Assembly (NCBI GenBank): GCA_013140785.1 | Contig: JABFRZ010000069.1 | Span: 1 to 5,103, forward strand | DNA length: 5,103 bases | Direction: 5' to 3' | DNA from: Planctomycetota bacterium | GTDB lineage: Bacteria; Planctomycetota; UBA1135; GCA-002686595 | Shown: one piece after another, positions 1-5,103 of the stretch | Numbering within the stretch: position 1 is the first letter of the stretch | How the letters are laid out: each line of letters begins with the position of its first letter | Notes under the pieces: generated by a model | The model's input: the letters and a program-made list of their open reading frames with translations, nothing else | The model's database searches: none | What the model was told of the DNA's origin: nothing | Made by a program: the position numbers and the translations under genes

Positions 1-1
1 G

Positions 2-577
2 CTCGAGGCCAGCCTGGGCGAGCTCCCGCTCGCGATCGAGCACCTGCACACTTGCCTCGCGGGCTACGCGGCCATCCTGCCCGCCGGCCATCCGAGCCTG
101 CTCACGCTGCAGAACAACCTCGGCACCCTGCTCGTGCGCGCGCAGCGCTTCGAGGAAGGCGAGCCGCTGCTCGTGGCCGCGCTCGACGGCAGACGGGCGC
201 TGCTCGGGCCGGAGAACCAGGCGACACTCACCACCGCCAACAACCTCGGCGGCGCCTGGCTCGACCTCGGTCGCGTAGACGAAGCCGAAGAGCTCCTGCG
301 CGCAACGCGCGAAGCCCTCCTGCGCGTCTTGCCGCAGGGCCACTGGATGCCGTGCGCGACGGGCGTGCGCCTGGCGGAGTGCTGGGATCGTCAGGGGCGC
401 GTGGAGGAAGCGCACGCTCTGGCCGAGGACAGCCTGGAGGTTCTGGAAGCGGCGCTCGGCAAGAAGGCCGAGAAGACGCTGACCGCCGCCCGGCTTCTCG
501 CGCGCCTCGCGGAACAGCGCGGCGAGACGGAGCGCGCGGCGGAGTTGAGGGCGAAGTTCGGGGTCGGGGCCGAGTGA
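2..577 (+). CDS. TPR-repeat protein, C-terminal end (5' partial), possibly the tail of a Ser/Thr protein kinase
   Basis: The frame is open from the left edge and ends at TGA 575-577, giving 191 visible codons. The protein is a run of roughly 42-residue tetratricopeptide repeats of the kinesin-light-chain type. Landmarks include NNLGTLLVRAQRFEEGEPLL followed by a LLGPENQATLTTANNLGG segment, then LGRVDEAEELL, then RQGRVEEAHALAEDSLEVLE, and a last half repeat near EQRGETERAAELRAKF. I count about four and a half repeats. The third is degenerate: the usual inter-repeat motif (GxxHPxTL) is replaced by QGHWMPCATG. Such repeats form an alpha-solenoid that binds other proteins. In Planctomycetota and Myxococcota this repeat style often follows an N-terminal Ser/Thr kinase domain, but no kinase motif lies in the window, so that link is inference. 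A GTG at 134 is in frame but is internal to repeat 2 and unlikely to be the true start. The gene converges on the propeller gene. Confidence 0.85.
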   Translation, partial: LEASLGELPLAIEHLHTCLAGYAAILPAGHPSLLTLQNNLGTLLVRAQRFEEGEPLLVAALDGRRALLGPENQATLTTANNLGGAWLDLGRVDEAEELLRATREALLRVLPQGHWMPCATGVRLAECWDRQGRVEEAHALAEDSLEVLEAALGKKAEKTLTAARLLARLAEQRGETERAAELRAKFGVGAE

Positions 578-583
578 GGAAGG

Positions 584-607
584 TGGAGGGCGCCGGGGCT
601 GCCTCCA
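584..607 (+). terminator. Weak hairpin in the convergent gap, possible terminator of the TPR gene
   Basis: The 49-bp gap between the two convergent stop codons (578-626) holds a perfect 6-bp stem. TGGAGG at 584-589 pairs with CCTCCA at 602-607 around a 12-base GC-rich loop, and only TTT follows on the + strand. Competing pairings exist: AGGGCG 587-592 with CGCCCT 611-616, and GGGCGCC 588-594 with GGCGCCC 618-624. The T-run is too short for a classic intrinsic terminator, and there is no T-run in the other direction. The position suits termination, but the structure alone does not prove it. Confidence 0.25.
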
Positions 608-626
608 TTTCGCCCTGGGCGCCCGC

Positions 627-3600
627 TCAGCGCAGCGGCGGCCCGAGCGGGCTCGACCAGAGGTCGATCACACCGGGTACACCGTGATCCGCGCGGTAGA
701 CGACGAACCCGGGAGTCGCGCGGAAGTCCCACACGAATCCGACCGGCGCGAAGAGCGTCAGGCGTTGTGCGGGCCCGCCCGCGAGCGCGACGCGGAACAC
801 GCCGTCTCCGGTGTTGTAGAGCAGCGCAGCGGCGGAGAACTCGGGCAGCCCGCGCACCGCCACACCCGGCGGAGTCACGGGCACGGCCGGCCCCGAGCCG
901 TCCAGGGGAGCGCGCCAGAGTTTGACCGACTCTGGCGCGCCGCCGAGGATCAGGAAGAACGCAGCCGTCCCGGACGGATCGATCCGGAAGGCGAAGGCCC
1001 CGAGAAACCGTCCGGCGCCGGGCGGGCTGAGCCGCAGCGCTGCGGCGGAGCCGTCGAGGGGAGCGCTGTACAGCGCGAGGTTGCCGTCACCCAAGACGTT
1101 GGCGGCGAAGCACGCGCGCCGGCCGAGCGGGTCGAGCGCGTAGCCCTGATCCTGCACGTCGCCCGCGACGGACAGTGCAGGGTTGAGCTTGAGCGCCGCG
1201 CGCGAGCCGTCGAGCGGCACGGCGTACAGCTCGCGCACCTCGTCCCGCTCCTGGTCGGCGCGATACACGACGAAGACCCCCAGGGGATCGAGGGCGTAGT
1301 CGAGCACGTCGCCCCCCGCCACGAGCGCTGCGCTGATCCGGAGCGCGGGGCTGCTCGCGTCGAGCGCAACGGAATAGAGCTCGATCACCTCGTTCGCCGT
1401 CTGGTCGGCGCGGTAGACCACGCGCTGCCCGAGCGCATCGACGGCCTGGTCGAGCACGTCCCCGCCGGCCACGAGCGGCAGGTTCAGGCGCACGGCGTCC
1501 GCGCTGCGATCGAGCGGCCGGCTGTAGAGCTCGAAGAGCTCGTCTGTCGCCTGGTCGGCGCGGTACACGACGCGCACGCCGAGCGGGTCGAGCGCGAAGG
1601 CCTGCACGTCTCCGCCTGTGGCGAGCGGCGCGTTCAGGCGCGCGGACACCCCGCTCGCATCGAGCGTCGAACGATAGAGCTCGACCTGGTCGTTCTGGTC
1701 CTGATCGGCGCGGTACACGACGGCGGAACCGAGCGGATCGAGCGTGAAGCTCTCGACCCTCTTGTTCGCACCCAGCGCCGGGTGCAGCCGCCGGGCCGGG
1801 ATCCGGCTCGCGAGCGTGCGCACGAAGAGCTCGTTGCGCCCATCGACGCTCTGGTCGGCCCGGTACACGACGCGCGCGCCGTCCGCGCTGAAGGCCCACT
1901 CCTGCACGTCGCCACCCGCGACCAGCGCACGGTTGACACGAACGGGCGGACGCGCACCGTCCAGGGGCGCGGCGAACAGCTCCGTGACCCCGTTCTCCAG
2001 CGCGTCCGCACGGTAGACGGCCCAGGCGCCGCGCGCGCCGTAGTCGGCGACGTCGCCCGCCAGCGGGCCCGGCTCGGGCGCGTTCAAGCGGATCGCCCCC
2101 GCGCTGCCGTCGCTGGGCACGAGGTAGAGGTTCCTTCTTCCGTCTCCCTCGTAGGTGAGGTAGGCGACACGGTCGCCGCGGGCCGAGAGCACGACGTCCT
2201 CGATGGTTGCACCGAGCGGGAGGGGCGCGCTCAGCCGGACCGGAGTCGCGCCGCCGTCGATGGGCACGCTGTACAACTCGAACTGCTGATCCCGCTCGAG
2301 ATCGGCGATGTAGACGACGCGCCGGCCGTCCGGGCTGATGACCTGGCTCGTGAACGACAAGCCCAGGCCCGGGACCGAGACCAGCTCCCGCGCCGCAACG
2401 CTGCCGTCGATCGGCGCGCTGTAAAGAGCCATGGCTCCGAGCGCACGCTCATCGACGGCGTAGACCACCTGCCGGCCATCCGGGCTGACGAGCGGCGGCA
2501 GTTGGAACACGCTTCCGGTGGGAGACGGAAGGCTCAGACAGACCGGGGCAGCGCTGCCGTCGATCGGAACGCTGTAGACCTCGCGCCGATCCAGCACCTC
2601 TTGATCGGCCACATACAGAACGCGGGCGCCATCCGGTGAGAGCGCGAAGGCGTGCACGCTCGCTCCGGGCACGAGCGGAGCATTCATGTTCTTGGGCCGC
2701 CCGCTGCCGTCGGCTTGCTGTCGGAAGAGCTCCGGCCGAATGGCTCCGTCGGGGACGGCGCGGTAGACGAGGGTACCGCCCGCACCGACGAGCAGGTCGC
2801 CCGGAAGGGAGCTCGGGGCGGCGACGAGCAGACTGCCCGGGCTCCCGTCGAGCGGCGCGCTGCGGAGCTCCACGCTCGAGAACGACGGCCCCCCGGGAAA
2901 GAGGACGTAGTCCAGCACCATGTAGACGAATCGTGCAGCACCCGGAACCAAGGCGTGGAAGCCGATCACCCGCTGCGTCGGATCGAGGGGCAAACTGAGC
3001 TGCACGGGCATTCCACCCGCGATGGGCACGCTGAACCACTCGGTGGAGAGGCCGAGGCTCGGCGCGCGGGACTGCGAGTAGAGCAGCCAGTTGGAGTCGG
3101 GCGTGATGTCCACCTCGGACAGCGCGACGGGCCCGGTGAGCCGCACCGGCGCGCTGGAGGCGTCGAGGGGCACGCTGTGGAATCCATCGGCGTAGTACAG
3201 CGCGCGCGTGGAGTCCGGAGTCACGTACACGGTCTCGGGCAACGACGGAGTCAGCAGCACGGGCGGCGCGCTGCCGTCCAGGAGCGCACTGCGCAGCCCC
3301 TCGTCCCGGTACACGACGCGCGTCGAGTCGGGCGTGAGGGCGAACAGCAAGCTCGCCGACGAGCCTTCCGTCAGGCGGCGGCCCGCGCCGCTCGCGCCTA
3401 GGGCGCGCACGTAGAGAGCGCCGGCATGGAACGCGAGCCAGCGGCCGTCGCGGCTGAACTCGAAGCTCCCGATGGCGCCCGGCGACACGGCCTCGGGCTC
3501 GGCCCGGCCGTTCACGCGCACCGAGAACAACTGGGGGAAGTCGTCCGAGATCGTATCGGCCGCGAAGACGAGCGCGCTCCCGTCCGGGCTGAAGGTCGGT

Positions 3601-3731
3601 TGCGAGGCCGTGCCCGTCCCGCGTGCCTCGAGACGACTCAAGCGCGTGCCCTTCTCGGCGACCCCTGAAGCCAGCGTCAGGACTCCGACTGCAGGCAGCC
3701 AGGCTGAAGTCTGCAGAGTCTGCAAGATCAT
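627..3731 (-). CDS. Giant PD40/TolB-like beta-propeller repeat protein, probably exported
   Basis: This 1034-residue protein starts at ATG 3731-3729 and ends at TGA (complement of 627-629). After a hydrophobic N-terminus it is built almost wholly of WD40-like PD40 repeats, first seen at SQPTFSPDGSALVFAADT (about residues 43-60) and last at VVYRADHGVPGVIDLW (about 1010-1022). The unit resembles TolB: a (S/D)P(D/L)G turn, a VVYRADQ strand, an acidic loop, an ELYSVPLDGS strand, then LN.PL..GGDV. I count about 21 units, enough for three seven-bladed propellers, but early blades are degenerate and the count is approximate. No enzymatic domain, cell-wall anchor or C-terminal sorting domain is visible. 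PD40 proteins bind proteins or ligands, often in the cell envelope; the partner here is unknown. The start is supported by GGGAG six bases upstream, and no in-frame ATG, GTG or TTG occurs in the 117-bp leader. The hydrolase gene lies upstream on the same strand. Confidence 0.93.
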   Translation of the reverse strand: MILQTLQTSAWLPAVGVLTLASGVAEKGTRLSRLEARGTGTASQPTFSPDGSALVFAADTISDDFPQLFSVRVNGRAEPEAVSPGAIGSFEFSRDGRWLAFHAGALYVRALGASGAGRRLTEGSSASLLFALTPDSTRVVYRDEGLRSALLDGSAPPVLLTPSLPETVYVTPDSTRALYYADGFHSVPLDASSAPVRLTGPVALSEVDITPDSNWLLYSQSRAPSLGLSTEWFSVPIAGGMPVQLSLPLDPTQRVIGFHALVPGAARFVYMVLDYVLFPGGPSFSSVELRSAPLDGSPGSLLVAAPSSLPGDLLVGAGGTLVYRAVPDGAIRPELFRQQADGSGRPKNMNAPLVPGASVHAFALSPDGARVLYVADQEVLDRREVYSVPIDGSAAPVCLSLPSPTGSVFQLPPLVSPDGRQVVYAVDERALGAMALYSAPIDGSVAARELVSVPGLGLSFTSQVISPDGRRVVYIADLERDQQFELYSVPIDGGATPVRLSAPLPLGATIEDVVLSARGDRVAYLTYEGDGRRNLYLVPSDGSAGAIRLNAPEPGPLAGDVADYGARGAWAVYRADALENGVTELFAAPLDGARPPVRVNRALVAGGDVQEWAFSADGARVVYRADQSVDGRNELFVRTLASRIPARRLHPALGANKRVESFTLDPLGSAVVYRADQDQNDQVELYRSTLDASGVSARLNAPLATGGDVQAFALDPLGVRVVYRADQATDELFELYSRPLDRSADAVRLNLPLVAGGDVLDQAVDALGQRVVYRADQTANEVIELYSVALDASSPALRISAALVAGGDVLDYALDPLGVFVVYRADQERDEVRELYAVPLDGSRAALKLNPALSVAGDVQDQGYALDPLGRRACFAANVLGDGNLALYSAPLDGSAAALRLSPPGAGRFLGAFAFRIDPSGTAAFFLILGGAPESVKLWRAPLDGSGPAVPVTPPGVAVRGLPEFSAAALLYNTGDGVFRVALAGGPAQRLTLFAPVGFVWDFRATPGFVVYRADHGVPGVIDLWSSPLGPPLR
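1095..2006 (-). repeat. Coding tandem repeat with 150-bp period (propeller blades)
   Basis: Within the propeller gene the + strand block CTGGTCGGCGCGGTACACGA, or a close variant, recurs starting at 1251, 1401, 1551, 1701 and 1851. A diverged copy lies at 2001 and another near 1095. The intervals between 1251 and 2001 are exactly 150 bp, so no indel separates these units. They encode 50-residue blades in which the Asp of VVYRAD falls at residues 576, 626, 676, 726, 776 and 826. The next unit (Asn878) is two codons longer. Between the conserved blocks the units have diverged considerably, so this is an old or fast-diverging amplification rather than a recent perfect duplication. Confidence 0.85.
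3657..3731 (-). other. Putative signal peptide of the propeller protein
   Basis: Residues 1-25 hold a hydrophobic stretch, SAWLPAVGVLTLASGVA at about 9-25, followed by charged residues (EKGTRLSRLEAR). This resembles a signal peptide with possible cleavage after SGVA. It is atypical because the first eight residues contain no Lys or Arg, so export is likely but not certain. There is no lipobox cysteine, so it is not a lipoprotein signal. The next in-frame start-like codons lie inside the domain, so a shorter start would remove the leader. Confidence 0.45.
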
Positions 3732-3734
3732 GGG

Positions 3735-3742
3735 CTTCTCCC
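3735..3742 (-). promoter_or_regulatory. Ribosome-binding site of the propeller gene
   Basis: Read on the - strand the sequence is GGGAGAAG, which ends three bases before ATG 3731. Its GGGAG core (3742-3738) is six bases from the start codon, a good Shine-Dalgarno distance. It supports ATG 3731 as the true start. Confidence 0.6.
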
Positions 3743-3848
3743 GGTCAAGCGCCGCTCCGGTCCGAATCGTTGCGGGAACCGGTCTACCACGACTCGGCGC
3801 CAGTGGGAAAGCCTGGTCGCGGCCGGGCCGTGAGCTGGGGCGCGCGCG

Positions 3849-4535
3849 TCATCCCGGACCGCTGAGATCCCGCAGCGTCGCGGCATCCAGCTCGTGTCCG
3901 CCCGGGAAGCGCCGCACCTCGGGTTGGCAACCCGTCGCGCGCAAGCGCCCGAGCCCCTGCTCCCACGCGGCTCGATCGATGGCCGTGTCCCCATCTCCGA
4001 GCACGAACGTCCAGCGCGTGCTTCGCGCGCGCTCGCGCTGCGGCTCGAGCTCGAGGTCCGGAGGAAACGGGCAGCCCCACAGCGTGACGCGTGTGAGCGG
4101 GGTGCTCCCGAGCAGCGCCCAGCGCGCGGCCGTCGCGCCGCCCTGCGAGAAGCCGAAGGCCTGGAGTTCGAGTGGAGCGCCGTGTTCGGCGCAGAGCTGC
4201 TGTGCCACTCGCTCGAGGTAGCGCACGTTGTCGTGGATCTCGCTCGCGCGCTCTTCCTTCGTCATCCACGAGGCGCCGATCTCGCCCGTGCCGCGCCGCA
4301 GGTAGAAGCGCGCGAGCGCCTCGGGCGCGACGAGCAGCCGTTCCGGGCGCGCGAGCGCCGTGAGCGAGTCGAGGAACGGCCCAGCGAGCTGCCCGTAGCC
4401 GTGCAGCAGGAACCAGGCCTCGCGCGCGTGGACTTGGCCCGCGCCGAGCACGTGATAGCGCGCCGTGCGCGCGACCTCGATGGTTCGTCGTTCACTCAAC
4501 CGCGCCAGAGTCGCCGCGGAGTTCGCCGAGGACAA
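3849..4535 (-). CDS. Alpha/beta-hydrolase, phospholipase/carboxylesterase-type serine esterase
   Basis: This 228-residue protein has the length and layout of the small phospholipase/carboxylesterase family. After an N-terminal strand region come the oxyanion-hole motif WFLLHGYGQ (about residues 41-49), a loop segment with ARFYLRRGTGEIGASWMTKE (about 74-93), the nucleophile elbow GFSQGG with Ser130, the late strand TFVLGDGDTAID with Asp183 (or Asp181) as the acid, and RFPGGHELD with His214 as the base. The triad is therefore complete and an active ester hydrolase is expected. The substrate cannot be told. No signal peptide is seen, so it is probably cytoplasmic. The chosen start is TTG 4535-4533. 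TGAGGAAG (4554-4547) precedes it by 11 bases and overlaps the stop of the upstream gene. A second in-frame TTG at 4499 (codon 13) has no ribosome-binding site. Stop is TGA at 3851-3849. Confidence 0.9.
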   Translation of the reverse strand: MSSANSAATLARLSERRTIEVARTARYHVLGAGQVHAREAWFLLHGYGQLAGPFLDSLTALARPERLLVAPEALARFYLRRGTGEIGASWMTKEERASEIHDNVRYLERVAQQLCAEHGAPLELQAFGFSQGGATAARWALLGSTPLTRVTLWGCPFPPDLELEPQRERARSTRWTFVLGDGDTAIDRAAWEQGLGRLRATGCQPEVRRFPGGHELDAATLRDLSGPG

Positions 4536-4546
4536 GCTTGCCGCGT

Positions 4547-4553
4547 CTTCCTC
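4547..4553 (-). promoter_or_regulatory. Ribosome-binding site of the hydrolase gene, overlapping the upstream stop codon
   Basis: On the - strand GAGGAAG begins inside the TGA stop of the upstream gene (TGAGGAAG, 4554-4547) and lies 11 bases before TTG 4535. The spacing is slightly long, but no better site is present. The overlap implies translational coupling of the two genes and decides in favour of the TTG start. Confidence 0.5.
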
Positions 4554-5076
4554 AGCGGCCGCGAAAACTGCTCGCGCTCGCCGAGGCCGGCGTGGCCGCC
4601 GCGCTCGGCGCGAGCCGCCGGTAGCGGATCTCCTCCATCCAGCTCGTCTGGCCGGCCTGGTAGAAGCTCCACTGCGCGGAGAACGCGTCGGAACCCTCGA
4701 GGCGCAGCAGCGCCTCGTCCATGTGGCCCTGATCGCGCGCGGCCAGGTTGGTGGCGTCGCGGAACGTGAAGCGCAGCGTGTCGGCGCCGATCTCGCTCGC
4801 GACCAGGCGCGGCTGGTTGCCGGCCACGCAGTAGTGCGTGAGCACGAGCTCGCTGCCGTCCTTGTGGAACAGCGTGAGCATGGTCTCGCCCGGATGGGCC
4901 TCGAAGTTCGTGCGCTCGAGCAGGGCCGAGCCGCGCGCGATCACCTCGAGCTCGCAGCGCGAGGTCCAGCCGGCGCTCGAGCGGCCCTCCCAGCTACCCG
5001 CGAGCGCGCACAGCTGCTCGAAGGCGAGCTGACCGGGCGAGCGCTCGACCAGCTCGACGCGGAGAGCCGACGGCAC
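4552..5076 (-). CDS. Small lipocalin-like protein of unknown function (DUF1579-like), start uncertain
   Basis: From GTG 5076-5074 to TGA 4554-4552 the frame encodes 174 residues. It remains open to the window edge for nine more codons (5077-5103, PQGRRATLK), so the true start may lie outside. The GTG has no clear ribosome-binding site, only GAAG directly abutting it. The body looks like a single antiparallel beta-barrel: LCALAGSWEGRSS (about 22-34), ALLERTNFEAHPGETMLTLF (about 51-70), then ELVLTHYCVAGNQPRL, TLRFTFRDATNL, a GHMDEALLRLEG segment, and a closing WSFYQAGQTSWMEEIRYRR. From memory, LTHYC..GNQPR and DATN....GHM recur in short uncharacterised bacterial proteins with lipocalin-like folds. 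No catalytic function is assigned. The tail (LAPSAAATPASASASSFRGR) is low-complexity and probably disordered. The gene is 16 bp upstream of the hydrolase and likely co-transcribed with it. Confidence 0.8.
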   Translation of the reverse strand: MPSALRVELVERSPGQLAFEQLCALAGSWEGRSSAGWTSRCELEVIARGSALLERTNFEAHPGETMLTLFHKDGSELVLTHYCVAGNQPRLVASEIGADTLRFTFRDATNLAARDQGHMDEALLRLEGSDAFSAQWSFYQAGQTSWMEEIRYRRLAPSAAATPASASASSFRGR

Positions 5077-5103
5077 CTTCAGCGTCGCGCGCCGGCCTTG
5101 CGG

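Noticed and set aside
52..687. A 211-codon + strand frame overlapping the TPR gene.
   Set aside because: It is Arg/Ala/Gly/Pro-rich without domain features and lies out of frame with clear TPR repeats.
1095..2006. CRISPR array or non-coding satellite suggested by the regular 150-bp spacing.
   Set aside because: The period is an exact multiple of three, the units encode a continuous open propeller repeat, and the conserved blocks vary between copies, unlike CRISPR repeats.
684..2639. A 651-codon open frame on the + strand, antisense to the propeller gene.
   Set aside because: Its product is a monotonous Arg/Glu/Ala/Val-rich sequence that repeats with the same 150-bp period as the propeller blades. 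Stop-free antisense frames are expected opposite a very GC-rich repetitive gene. The propeller frame has recognisable domains and a ribosome-binding site; this one has neither.
3732..3848. Promoter, terminator or operator in the 117-bp leader of the propeller gene.
   Set aside because: TTGACC on the - strand at about 3748-3743 is too close to the ATG to be a -35 box. The inverted repeats CCGGT/ACCGG (3757-3761 and 3778-3782) and a short GCCAG/CTGGT pairing near 3800-3820 have stems of only five base pairs and no T-run. None is convincing in GC-rich DNA.
3894..4769. A 291-codon + strand frame antisense to the hydrolase and lipocalin-like genes.
   Set aside because: It is Arg/Ala-rich low-complexity sequence crossing two real genes on the other strand, whose motifs (HGYGQ, GFSQGG, GGHELD) are unmistakable.

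Overview
The window is very GC-rich, with G/C dominating third codon positions. It carries four protein-coding genes and no RNA gene, mobile element, CRISPR array or origin that I can see. A kinesin-light-chain-style TPR tail next to a very large secreted-type PD40/TolB-like propeller protein and small orphan enzymes suggests a large-genome environmental bacterium. Planctomycetota is my first guess, with Myxococcota or Acidobacteriota as alternatives. This is an inference from gene style, because no phylogenetic marker is present.

Layout: (1) At the left edge, on the + strand, is the C-terminal end (191 codons) of a TPR-repeat protein whose N-terminus lies outside the window. It may be the tail of a Ser/Thr kinase or of a stand-alone TPR protein. 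(2) After a 49-bp convergent gap, a 1034-residue beta-propeller repeat protein fills about 60% of the window on the - strand (3731 to 627). By eye it has about 21 PD40-like repeats. Six consecutive VVYRAD-type motifs in its C-terminal half are spaced exactly 50 codons apart, so the DNA there shows a clean 150-bp period. (3) 117 bp upstream of it, also on the - strand, is a 228-residue alpha/beta-hydrolase (phospholipase/carboxylesterase type) with a complete Ser-Asp-His triad. (4) 16 bp upstream of the hydrolase is a roughly 174-residue lipocalin-like protein of unknown function, at or running off the right edge.

Genes 4 and 3 look like a tightly packed, translationally coupled pair. The hydrolase appears to start at TTG, with a ribosome-binding site that overlaps the stop codon of gene 4. 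The propeller gene has its own good ribosome-binding site and a 117-bp leader, so it may be read through from the pair or transcribed alone. I could not find a convincing promoter.

Nothing here forms a recognisable defence, secretion or biosynthetic system. The most noteworthy object is the giant propeller protein and its evenly spaced blade array. Several long open frames antisense to the genes are explained as high-GC shadow frames.
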